This document shows positions 23,267 to 30,651 of a DNA stretch of 42,315 nucleotides, piece after piece. The position numbers and the translations under genes are program-made. The notes beneath the pieces were generated by a model that was not told where the DNA came from, did no database searches, and saw only the letters and a program-made list of their open reading frames with translations. The DNA lies in contig CAZGWE010000006.1 in the NCBI GenBank assembly GCA_964529405.1, positions 1-42,315 on the forward strand, written 5' to 3'. Source of the DNA: CAZGWE01 sp964529405. Lineage in GTDB: Bacteria; Patescibacteriota; UBA1384; XYA2-FULL-43-10; 1-14-0-10-43-13. Within the stretch, counting starts at the first letter, position 1, and each line of letters opens with the position of its first letter.

Positions 23267-24233
23267 TGTGGCTGCCGGGTTCTAAAGACTCTGTTTCCCG
23301 TTGTTCAAGAATATCTATTTTAGCAATTTTTGTCGAGAGTTGGTTGTAGTAATTATTAGCGGTCGAAATCGTTTTGGCGGAATTGGTAATATGACGATTT
23401 AAGACACCCATGCTCTCGCCTAGAAGACGGGAATCCTTTTTGATCGAGCTTAATACTTTAAGAATTTCCCGGCTCATCTCGGTGATTTTTCTTCCCTCTA
23501 GTCCCAGCATTATTGTCCGCAGGTAATAAAAGAAAGTTGAGGGTGAACTGACAATAATGTGGTTATTGGCAGCGTATTCGAACAGGTCGTGCTTGTTGTT
23601 TATAACTTCAAAGAAGATAGATTCGGATGGCAGGTACATAAAGGCGAAGTCAACCGTACCTTCATCGGGATTGATATATTTCTTTGCAATGGCTTGCACG
23701 TGGAGACGGAAATCGTTTTTAAATTTGCGTAAATGATAATTCTTCTCGTCTTCGCCGGCGGCTTTAAGCATCGCATTAAAATTTTCCAGTGGAAATTTGG
23801 CGTCAATCGGAATTTTGCCTGCTTCCAAATAGACTAGAGCATCAACTATTTGCCCGCCCAGAAAGGAAAACTGCAATTTGTAATATTTTCTGGGCAGTGT
23901 CTGGGAGAGGATTTCTTTGAGGCCTTGTTCACCCAGATTACCCCTAAGCTTGGGCGACTTAAGGAATTCCTGAAAGTTTTTCAAGTCCGAACCGATTTGT
24001 TGCATTTGGCCGAGCTCCCTGGTTACATCCGAAATTATGCGGGTGGCGCCATCCAGCCGGTAATTCAAGCTTTGTTCAAGCGCCTGGATGTTCTGGTTTA
24101 AAAAGTTTAAGCCGCTATCCCCCTTCCGGATTTCCTCAATATCCCGGAACTTTTTGCCGATCAAGACAGAGACAGTGACAGCAGTACTGGTTGCCACGGC
24201 GATGATGATTATGACGATTTCTAACAGATCCAT
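23256..24233 (-). CDS. rmuC: RmuC-family DNA recombination protein, 325 aa
   Basis: ATG 24233 is preferred because AGGAGG lies 5 nt upstream; longer starts lack a ribosome site. One N-terminal helix (LLEIVIIIIAVATSTAVTVSVLI) is followed by coiled coil, then the RmuC core: RGNLGEQGLKEIL, VDALVYLE, IPIDAKFPLENF, VDFAFMYLPSESIFFEV. RmuC proteins are putative nucleases that limit inversions at repeats. A promoter is seen at 24286-24314. The gene is the first of rmuC-deacetylase-rluD. Confidence 0.9.
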   Translation of the reverse strand: MDLLEIVIIIIAVATSTAVTVSVLIGKKFRDIEEIRKGDSGLNFLNQNIQALEQSLNYRLDGATRIISDVTRELGQMQQIGSDLKNFQEFLKSPKLRGNLGEQGLKEILSQTLPRKYYKLQFSFLGGQIVDALVYLEAGKIPIDAKFPLENFNAMLKAAGEDEKNYHLRKFKNDFRLHVQAIAKKYINPDEGTVDFAFMYLPSESIFFEVINNKHDLFEYAANNHIIVSSPSTFFYYLRTIMLGLEGRKITEMSREILKVLSSIKKDSRLLGESMGVLNRHITNSAKTISTANNYYNQLSTKIAKIDILEQRETESLEPGSHNEA

Positions 24234-24285
24234 TTTCCCTCCTAGAGACGAATATGTTACGCGGATTAATCGGATGGCTAATATT

Positions 24286-24314
24286 ATTCTACCGAACATA
24301 GCCCAAACGGTCAA
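24286..24314 (-). promoter_or_regulatory. Putative rmuC promoter
   Basis: On the minus strand: TTGACC (24314-24309), 17-bp spacer, TAGAAT (24291-24286), ahead of the rmuC ribosome site. Confidence 0.65.
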
Positions 24315-24332
24315 GCAATTATTTCGATATAA

Positions 24333-27299
24333 TTATCGCAGTAGCGCCTCGGAACAAATAGTTTTGTATGGGCAATACTGGCAGGAAAAACGGTCCGGTT
24401 TGGCTGTTGTGTCGTCTTTTTTAATCCCGGCCGCCACAGTCTCAATCATCCGCTTTGCTTCTTCAAGCTCTTTCTCGGCAAAAATTCTTTCCCCCATGAG
24501 TCCGGATTCAATAAAATAAAGCGTTGTTTTGGGGATAACCCGATTCTTTTCAAACCAGGCCAGAGCGTAGATCTTCATCTGGGTTGATTCTTTAATCCGC
24601 CGGTCGGCTTCTTTCTGGCCGGCCACATTCGAAGTTTTAAAATCCCGGATCTCGCTGCTTTTGCCCGTGCCGTAAATAAGGTCAAACCGGCCGTTGACAA
24701 TAACATCGCCGGTCGAAAAAACAAAGGCCGATTCCACCCGGTTTGGGATAGAGCCATTTTTTTGGTCTTCTTTATAGAATTTAGTTAAAGCGCCGATGCC
24801 GGCTTGGAACCTTTTGTCTTCGTGCTCGCGCGTGATAAAGCCGACACTATGAAAGGCCTGTCTAAAGTCGGCCAGCAGTTGGTCGAGAGCAATCTTTTCG
24901 CCGCTAATTTTACGCTGGAAATAATAATCGAGTGCCGCATGGACGGCCGTGCCATACATCAGTTGGTGGTTTTCCAGAAGCGGAATTCTAATAATATGGG
25001 CGAAGTAGTATTTTTTAGGACAAGTAAAGTAATCATCAATCTGCTGGCGCGATAGTCTTATCTTGCCGTCAATCAGTTTTTTAATTTTGTGATTGATTTC
25101 TTTTTCAACTTTTTTGAAGCGCTCAATTTTCTCCAGAGGCGAGGGCGCATGTTTCAACTGTTCCGGGTTGGGTTCATCAAGCAATTCCATCACAAATTGC
25201 GACAATTTCTTGCTTCGTTTGCCGCCATAGTCGCGGGCGGCGGTCAGAAACAGCTTCTCTTTGGCCCGGGTGCAGGCTACATAAAATAAGCGGCGTTCCT
25301 CTTGGAGATGAAAATCCCCTTCCGGCAGCCTTTCTTTAATTAATTCATTCGGAATTTCGATCGCATCCCTCTTCTTGCGTGAAGGAAACCGGTCGGCAAC
25401 CAGATTGACCACAAAGACAACTGGCCACTCCAGACCCTTTCCGGCATGGGCCGTTAAGATATTAACTGCTTCAATATCGGGATTGATATCGCTCGTAATG
25501 ATATCCCCTCCGAACTCCAGGAGCAATTCCAGGTTATTAAGAAAAGCTAAAATACTTTTATCTTGAGACGACCGGTTAAATTCGGCAATCCGGTCAAAAA
25601 ACTTGGCGATGTTTTGTATCTTTAATTCTTCTTCAACGGTTGGATTTTGGCTTAGCTTTTTGAGGCAATCATTTTGTGAAAGAAAATCATACAAAATCTC
25701 GCCCGTGTTTTGTGTCTGCATTTTTTTCTGATAGGCATGGATATCGGAGACGATTTCAGCTAGAGCTTGATTTCGTCCAATGAGTTCTTTCTGCTTAAGT
25801 TCGGTCTCAATTGTACCGATAATAGCCCTATTTTGACGTTTGGCCGCCGTATAATAAGGCGCCATTTCTTCCGGACCAATATTATAAATTTCGCTGGTAG
25901 CCAATTGGTGAAAACTGATGTTGTCGTCGCTATAGACGAGACACTTCAGGAAGGCGACCAGCATTCGTATCTCGGGCCGGGAAAAGAGGTCGGAGGCACC
26001 GGAAAAGGTGTAGGGAATTCCGGCCATGTTAAGTGACTGGATAAACGGTTCAGCCTGGTTATTGGCCCTGACCAGTAAGGCAAAGTCATTGTTCTTATAA
26101 CCTTTTTTCTTTTTGAGTTGGACAATTTTTTGGACAACCAGATCGGCCTCTCGCGACAAAGTGTCGCAATATAAAAGCTGCGGAGGTCGGCCAGCCTTGG
26201 ATGAAACCAGGCGCTTATTGATCTTATTTTGATATTCCAGACGGTCGGGGTTATTGTGTTGTATGAGTTTGTATGATGAATCCAAAATTTCTTGGGTTGA
26301 GCGGTAATTCATATTTAAAACAACCCGAGTAATATTTTTATAAGTCTTCTCAAATTGCAAGATGTTAGAAATTGAAGCGCCCCTAAAACGATAAATTGAT
26401 TGGTCGTCATCGCCCACGACCGTGATATTGCCTCTCTCCCCTGCTAAGAGCTTAACAATCTCATTTTGAGCAAAATTGGTGTCTTGAAACTCGTCAACCA
26501 GAATATATTTAAACTTCTTTTGGCAATCATCCAATACTTTTTTGTGCTCTTTGAGCAATCGATAGGTCAAAAATATTTGATCTCCGAAATCTAGATTTCC
26601 GTTTTGTATCATCAGCTCGTTATATCGTAAATAAGCTTGGGCGAGTTCCAAAGTTTTAGCGGCTTCGATGAGGCCATCAGCCTGCTCTCCCTCGCCCGCA
26701 TTCAGATGTGGGAGAGGGTTGGGGTGAGGGTTATGATTTCCAGATAATTTCGATATCTGGTTTTCGGCGAACTTGAGGTAATCCTCCGGTTCGATCAATT
26801 CATCTTTCAATCTCGAGAAATGTTTGAGTAGGGCTTCAATATGGCTAACCGGGTTAGAGAGCGGACGATAATAGTTCAGATCGAAGGCAAAGAGATTCTG
26901 CCGCATAAATACGGCTTGTTCCGTGGCTGTCAAAACCTTAAAATTTGAGGGCAAGCCAAGATCAATTGAATAATCACGCAGCAATCGATCGCCAAAGGCG
27001 TGGAAAGTCGAAATCCACATGTCGGTGAAACCGTAAGGAACTAATTTATCCACCCTCTCCTCCATCTCAGCAGCGGCTTTTTCGGTAAATGTCAAAGCTA
27101 AAATCTCAGAGGGATGTGCCCATTTTTGTTCGATAATATGGGCGATTCGACGCGTAATGACCGTGGTTTTACCGGTGCCGGCACCGGCGATAATCAAAAG
27201 CGGGCCATTTTTATGGCTAACGGCCTTAGTTTGTTCTTTGTTTAAACCATCCAGAATTGATGGTTCACTGTTTATGCTAAAATTAAGTTGGCGCTGCAT
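24333..27299 (-). CDS. UvrD/PcrA-like helicase fused to Fe-S PD-(D/E)XK nuclease, 988 aa
   Basis: Superfamily 1A helicase motifs are clear: Q motif (LNKEQTKAV), Walker A GAGTGKTT, DEFQDTN, VGDDDQSIYRFRGA, and the late LTAHAGKGLEWPVVFV and VACTRAKEKLFL. The C-terminal 250 residues form a RecB/AddB-type nuclease: CPKKYYFAHI, YGTAVHAAL, GRFDLIYG, IRDFKTS, and a closing CQYCPYKTIC that supplies three of four cysteines for an iron-sulphur cluster. It likely acts in double-strand break processing or repair. Residues around 190-206 (NPHPNPLP...GEGE) come from a repeat inserted in frame (26684-26731). Confidence 0.9.
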   Translation of the reverse strand: MQRQLNFSINSEPSILDGLNKEQTKAVSHKNGPLLIIAGAGTGKTTVITRRIAHIIEQKWAHPSEILALTFTEKAAAEMEERVDKLVPYGFTDMWISTFHAFGDRLLRDYSIDLGLPSNFKVLTATEQAVFMRQNLFAFDLNYYRPLSNPVSHIEALLKHFSRLKDELIEPEDYLKFAENQISKLSGNHNPHPNPLPHLNAGEGEQADGLIEAAKTLELAQAYLRYNELMIQNGNLDFGDQIFLTYRLLKEHKKVLDDCQKKFKYILVDEFQDTNFAQNEIVKLLAGERGNITVVGDDDQSIYRFRGASISNILQFEKTYKNITRVVLNMNYRSTQEILDSSYKLIQHNNPDRLEYQNKINKRLVSSKAGRPPQLLYCDTLSREADLVVQKIVQLKKKKGYKNNDFALLVRANNQAEPFIQSLNMAGIPYTFSGASDLFSRPEIRMLVAFLKCLVYSDDNISFHQLATSEIYNIGPEEMAPYYTAAKRQNRAIIGTIETELKQKELIGRNQALAEIVSDIHAYQKKMQTQNTGEILYDFLSQNDCLKKLSQNPTVEEELKIQNIAKFFDRIAEFNRSSQDKSILAFLNNLELLLEFGGDIITSDINPDIEAVNILTAHAGKGLEWPVVFVVNLVADRFPSRKKRDAIEIPNELIKERLPEGDFHLQEERRLFYVACTRAKEKLFLTAARDYGGKRSKKLSQFVMELLDEPNPEQLKHAPSPLEKIERFKKVEKEINHKIKKLIDGKIRLSRQQIDDYFTCPKKYYFAHIIRIPLLENHQLMYGTAVHAALDYYFQRKISGEKIALDQLLADFRQAFHSVGFITREHEDKRFQAGIGALTKFYKEDQKNGSIPNRVESAFVFSTGDVIVNGRFDLIYGTGKSSEIRDFKTSNVAGQKEADRRIKESTQMKIYALAWFEKNRVIPKTTLYFIESGLMGERIFAEKELEEAKRMIETVAAGIKKDDTTAKPDRFSCQYCPYKTICSEALLR
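26684..26731 (-). repeat. Palindromic repeat embedded in frame in the helicase gene
   Basis: The segment contains CTCTCCCTCGCCC and GGGAGAGGG arms followed by TTGGGGTGAGGG. On the coding strand it reads as the peptide NPHPNPLP...AGEGE, the well-known translation of a dispersed CCCTCACCCC-type bacterial repeat. It sits in the 1B-like region after an ISKLSGNH segment. Confidence 0.75.
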
Positions 27300-27319
27300 T
27301 GTCCCTTGCGTAATTAGCC

Positions 27320-27355
27320 GATATGATTCTTTTGCCTTGCAATTTGAATCATATC
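27320..27355. promoter_or_regulatory. Perfect inverted repeat upstream of the helicase gene
   Basis: GATATGATTC (27320-27329) and GAATCATATC (27346-27355) are exact inverse copies separated by 16 bases, 21 bp before the helicase start. It may be an operator or a leader hairpin. The rest of the 348-bp gap to the regulator holds the DnaA-box-like pair and the dyad listed separately, and no credible gene. Confidence 0.55.
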
Positions 27356-27497
27356 TCTTTTACCGCCAACATTGCAAAGACCGACTAAAACACAGGTATT
27401 AATCTCGGGCAAACCCCAAATTGACGGAACGCCCCGACAGTTACCAAGACAGGGCATTAAAACAACACTGATCATATCCTGTAATAGCCGCAAAGAG

Positions 27498-27515
27498 TTA
27501 TCCAAGTTATCCACA
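27498..27515 (+). promoter_or_regulatory. Tandem DnaA-box-like sites
   Basis: TTATCCAAG (27498-27506) is followed directly by TTATCCACA (27507-27515), the latter an exact consensus DnaA box. Only two adjacent boxes and no dnaA gene are seen, so a replication origin is not supported. Regulation by DnaA or chance remains possible. Confidence 0.4.
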
Positions 27516-27554
27516 GCTCAGTCTCTCTCTTCCTCATTGTTTCAACTGACCGCT

Positions 27555-27592
27555 ATTCGCGATTCATACACGATCGTGTATATATAGCGAAA
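27555..27592. promoter_or_regulatory. Two-tier dyad, probable operator of the PaaX/Cas2-like regulator
   Basis: A perfect 16-bp palindrome ATACACGATCGTGTAT (27566-27581) is flanked at equal distance by TTCGC (27556-27560) and GCGAA (27587-27591) about the same centre. It lies 57 bp before the regulator gene. A close relative recurs at 28249-28286, just after that gene. The left arm ATTCGCGAT resembles the ATTCGYGWT core I recall for the E. coli PaaX operator. Confidence 0.65.
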
Positions 27593-27647
27593 AAATGATA
27601 AAATATCACCATAAGATAAGAAAGGCAATTAACACAGAGTCAATAAA

Positions 27648-28208
27648 ATGCCCAGAATGCCTGGATCAATCAATGTTTTGGGATTTTTGGGGGCAGTGCT
27701 CTATAAGGCGCTTGATTATAATGGTTCTCTCAGTATTAAGAGGGCGACCGAGGAACTGAAAAATAAATATGGGAAAAAATATAATCGTTCTCAATTTGCC
27801 AAAGATATTTATGGGCTCAGACGAAGCGGTTACATTGTACTCGCTCATCAAAATGGTCAGGATTCAATACACCTAACAATAAAAGCGCATCTTAAAATTA
27901 TCGAAAAGAAGCTAAAGTTATTTGAAAAAGATAGTAGCTTTCGGTTTGTTTCGTTTGATATTCCGGAGAAACTGTCTTCTCAGCGTGATAAATTTCGTCG
28001 AGCAATTAAGCGAATGGGATTTCGTCAAGTTCAGCGAAGTCTCTGGGTCTCAGATCGTAACCTGGGAGAACTGGTCGATATGGCAGCCGAAGAATTTCAT
28101 GTTGGGGAATATGTTGTCTATCTCGTTGTTGAAAAAACCAACATCGACCCAATCATACGTGCACTGCTACACCCAAGAAAAAAAGTACATAAAACTTCGA
28201 CTCAATGA
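27648..28208 (+). CDS. PaaX-like transcriptional regulator with Cas2-like domain, 186 aa
   Basis: Residues 1-80 look like a winged helix (SIKRATEELKNKYGKKYNRSQFAKDIYGLRRSGYIVL). Residues 95-175 are Cas2/PaaX-like: FRFVSFDIPE at the first strand, LRRAIKRMGF-like helix, VQRSLWVS, and YVVYLVVEK. This arrangement is known in PaaX-type repressors and in many CPR genomes. No CRISPR array or other cas gene is in the window, so an adaptation role is unlikely. The gene stands alone between two related dyads, which points to autoregulation. The ribosome site is weak. Confidence 0.8.
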   Translation: MPRMPGSINVLGFLGAVLYKALDYNGSLSIKRATEELKNKYGKKYNRSQFAKDIYGLRRSGYIVLAHQNGQDSIHLTIKAHLKIIEKKLKLFEKDSSFRFVSFDIPEKLSSQRDKFRRAIKRMGFRQVQRSLWVSDRNLGELVDMAAEEFHVGEYVVYLVVEKTNIDPIIRALLHPRKKVHKTSTQ

Positions 28209-28248
28209 AAATTATGTATTTCTGAACAATTAAATTACCAATTCGTGC

Positions 28249-28286
28249 ATTCGTGATTTATACACGATCATGTGTATATGACGAAT
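28249..28286. promoter_or_regulatory. Second dyad related to the one at 27555
   Basis: The left 21 bases match the upstream site except at two C/T positions (ATTCG[CT]GATT[CT]ATACAC then GATC). ATACAC (28260-28265) pairs with GTGTAT (28272-28277), and outer ATTCGT (28249-28254) pairs with ACGAAT (28281-28286), one base off centre. It lies 40 bp after the regulator gene. Confidence 0.6.
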
Positions 28287-28355
28287 TAGTTTGAATTGAG
28301 TTTTAATTATTGCTTTTTTGGTTGATGAAAATTTGCAGATGAGTTTGATAACAAA

Positions 28356-28414
28356 AAAGCCCTTTACGGTTCCCTTCCCGAATTGCTTCAGGAAGGGATA
28401 CCTTAAAGAGCTTT
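28356..28414 (-). terminator. Long bulged hairpin terminator
   Basis: Segments AAAGC, CTTTA, GGT and CCCTTCC pair with GGAAGGG, ACC, TAAAG and GCTTT over about 20 pairs with small bulges. On the minus strand a run of T follows (28358-28353), so it terminates the gene at 28485. It could also stop the rightward regulator transcript. Confidence 0.75.
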
Positions 28415-28484
28415 GACGTGAAAAGTAATATTTTCAACTTCCCACGATCAACGATTGCTATGTTAGCACAAATAAGGCAAAAAG

Positions 28485-29033
28485 TCAAGACTTCCGAGTT
28501 TGACCAGGTTCAATGAATAGCGATTCATGTACACGTGCACCAGCTGGCTCGCTCAATGTAATACCAATTTGGACTCTTGCAGTCTCATCGCTCAAGGGAT
28601 TACCTTCGAGAATAATATTTTCATGGGACTTGATAAAACTTCCGGAACTGTCTTTGTTCCCCTGCCCCCTTAGCCTATCGGTGGTTTCCTGAATCTTTTC
28701 CGATGCTCCAAGCTCAGATAGTAATAAGGCTCTAACATTTTTGTAGATCAGATTAAGATTTGGATTTGCTTTGCCGCTTATAAAATCTTCTCTTTGTAAG
28801 TTAGGCGAAATAGTCTCAAGAATTTGTTGCTCAAGATCAACTTGTTCTGCTTTCCCAGAGGAATTGATCTGACTAACTCGTTCGGCTAAATTGTTTTTAA
28901 CCTTGGGCAAAACAGTATTTACTTGTTCAACAATCGCTCTCTGTACTTCTACTGGTAGTTTTTCGTCCCTGATCGGTAACTGCATGTAGTCCAAAATTCC
29001 TTCTCTCTGCATCTGTTCAACTCCTCCCAACAT
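28485..29033 (-). CDS. Hypothetical soluble protein, 182 aa
   Basis: ATG 29033 follows AGGAGG by 4 nt. The sequence is hydrophilic and mostly helical, with no membrane segment, signal or known motif. The C-terminal third is beta-rich (VQIGITLSEPAGARVHESLF). It lies 11 bp after rarA and before a strong terminator, so it is the last gene of the rarA transcript. Bases 28520-28540 within it resemble half of the regulator dyads, which may be chance because they encode protein. Confidence 0.7.
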   Translation of the reverse strand: MLGGVEQMQREGILDYMQLPIRDEKLPVEVQRAIVEQVNTVLPKVKNNLAERVSQINSSGKAEQVDLEQQILETISPNLQREDFISGKANPNLNLIYKNVRALLLSELGASEKIQETTDRLRGQGNKDSSGSFIKSHENIILEGNPLSDETARVQIGITLSEPAGARVHESLFIEPGQTRKS

Positions 29034-29044
29034 ATTTCCTCCTA

Positions 29045-30343
29045 CTAATTATTTTTCCAATACTTTTTACTCTTCAAATTCTCCGGTAGATGCGTTTCAT
29101 CAGAGTACATCTCATAACCCTTACCGTAGCCGAAATCTTGCATCATTTTTGTCTCGGCGTTGCGGATCTTAAGCGGGATCGGATCAAGTCGGTTGTTTAG
29201 GACATCAGCTCTAGCGACGCTATATGCATTATCTACCGCCCGGGATTTTTTGGCAAGAGATAAGTAAATGACCAGTTCGGCGATAGCGTCGTTGCATTCG
29301 GGCATTCCTAAGAAATGGATAGCTTGTTGAGTTGCTATGGCTAGTATTAATGCCTGCGGATCGGCCAAGCCAATGTCTTCGGAGGCGCATCGGATTAAGC
29401 GTCTGACAATATAAAGCGGATCTTCTCCCGCTTCCAGCATTCTGGCAAGATAGTGCAGGGCAGCGTCAACATCGGATGCCCTGATTGATTTGTGTAAAGC
29501 GGAGATAGCATCATAATGGCCATCGGCACCCTTATCATATCGGATAAACTTTTGCTGGACAGACTCCTCGGCTAGCTTTTTGTCAATCCTGATTTTGTCC
29601 TTTTTGACTTCGGCTGAAATTATAGCTAATTCGAGAGCGTTGTAGGCATCCCGAACGTCGCCTTCACAGATGTTCGATATAAAGTTTTTGGCATCGTTGG
29701 TGATATTTATCGAAATTGTAATGGGGTTTCTCGCCTTCGCGGACGAATGGCTCGAAATGACGGACTGGAGAAGAGATGGAAAAAACTTGTCGAAATTTTT
29801 GTTTAACGTATCGATTGCTCTATCAATCAGCTTAGAGATGTCACCGGCTGATAATTCTCTGAAGTGGAAAACCCGGGCGCGGGAAAGAAGCGGGGCGTTG
29901 ACTTCGAAAGAGGGGTTTTCCGTGGTAGCGCCTAATAAAATAATTGTGCCGTTTTCCACAAAAGGTAAGAAATAGTCTTGCTGGGACTTATTAAAGCGAT
30001 GAATCTCGTCGACAAACAAAATTGTTCTTTTTTGATAAAGTTCCAAGTCGTCTCTGGCTTTATCAATAATTTTGCGCGCGTCCCCTACTCCGCCGCTGAC
30101 AGCTGAAAAGAAAACAAAATATGAATTTGTTCGTTCAGCGATGATGCGAGCCAATGTGGTTTTCCCGCAACCCGGCGGTCCCCAAAAAATCATCGGAATA
30201 ATTCTGTCCGACTCGATGATACGGCGTAATACTTTTCCCTCGCCTAAAATATGCTCCTGGCCAACAAAATCAGCCAAAATTTTGGGCCGCAGTTTTTCGG
30301 CCAGAGGAAGATGGGAATTACTTTCAAATAAATTTTTCAGCAT
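29045..30343 (-). CDS. rarA: RarA/MgsA-type replication-associated AAA+ ATPase, 432 aa
   Basis: Residues 10-30 contain LAEKLRPKILADFVGQEHIL. The Walker A motif is GPPGCGKTTL, Walker B FVDEIHRF, sensor 1 LLGATTENPSFEVN. The C-terminal part has ALHKSIRASDVDAALHYLARML and EDIGLADPQAL, typical of RarA/Mgs1. RarA acts at stalled replication forks. The gene carries an in-frame insertion VISSHSSAKARNP near residues 190-207, derived from a dispersed repeat (29723-29768), between the AAA+ core and the lid. Length without it is usual for the family. Confidence 0.95.
   Translation of the reverse strand: MLKNLFESNSHLPLAEKLRPKILADFVGQEHILGEGKVLRRIIESDRIIPMIFWGPPGCGKTTLARIIAERTNSYFVFFSAVSGGVGDARKIIDKARDDLELYQKRTILFVDEIHRFNKSQQDYFLPFVENGTIILLGATTENPSFEVNAPLLSRARVFHFRELSAGDISKLIDRAIDTLNKNFDKFFPSLLQSVISSHSSAKARNPITISINITNDAKNFISNICEGDVRDAYNALELAIISAEVKKDKIRIDKKLAEESVQQKFIRYDKGADGHYDAISALHKSIRASDVDAALHYLARMLEAGEDPLYIVRRLIRCASEDIGLADPQALILAIATQQAIHFLGMPECNDAIAELVIYLSLAKKSRAVDNAYSVARADVLNNRLDPIPLKIRNAETKMMQDFGYGKGYEMYSDETHLPENLKSKKYWKNN
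29723..29768 (-). repeat. Dispersed repeat embedded in frame in rarA
   Basis: On the coding strand the segment contains GTCATTTCGAGCC and then GCGAAGGCGAGAAACC, matching a common bacterial palindromic repeat family (GTCATTTCGAGC...GCGAGAAATCC). It encodes VISSHSSAKARNP without breaking the frame. Confidence 0.75.
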
Positions 30344-30437
30344 AACATCCTGCTCAACTCCCCTTTTCGATTAATTCTTCAACCCTCTTCTTTGCCTTTT
30401 CGGAAGCTGTTTAGATCTCTTGTGTGCTTCGCGAGAG

Positions 30438-30641
30438 TCAAAATTCCTCGATTCCCAGATATTCCAGCTGCTCGCGTTCCTCCGGCCAGAAATCACCGGC
30501 GAAAACCTTCTCCCCATTTTTATCTTCTCCGTTATCCGATACCTGAAAATCCATCAGCCAAATGTATGGATTAGACCAACTCTCGACGCTGACTAAGCCA
30601 ACAATCCCGTCATTATTTTTAACTTTAATTGCTCCGTTCAC
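30438..30641 (-). CDS. Small acidic protein, 67 aa, at the end of the restriction operon
   Basis: The start is GTG 30641 with AAGGAGG 5 nt upstream, one of the best ribosome sites in the window, and it begins 10 bp after the res stop. The product reads as beta strands then an acidic helix (WPEEREQLEYLGIEEF). No family is recognised. It is likely cotranscribed with res and could be an accessory or a control protein. Size and position alone do not tell. Confidence 0.6.
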   Translation of the reverse strand: MNGAIKVKNNDGIVGLVSVESWSNPYIWLMDFQVSDNGEDKNGEKVFAGDFWPEEREQLEYLGIEEF

Positions 30642-30651
30642 GACTCCCTCC

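Noticed and set aside
24233..24314. Longer rmuC start at 24314
   Set aside because: The extension overlaps the likely promoter (24286-24314), while ATG 24233 has an excellent ribosome site.
27498..27515. Replication origin
   Set aside because: Only two adjacent DnaA boxes, no dnaA or dnaN gene and no clear AT-rich unwinding element with multiple boxes.
27648..28208. CRISPR-Cas adaptation gene (cas2)
   Set aside because: The Cas2-like fold is joined to a winged helix as in PaaX regulators, and no repeat array, cas1 or other cas gene is in the window.
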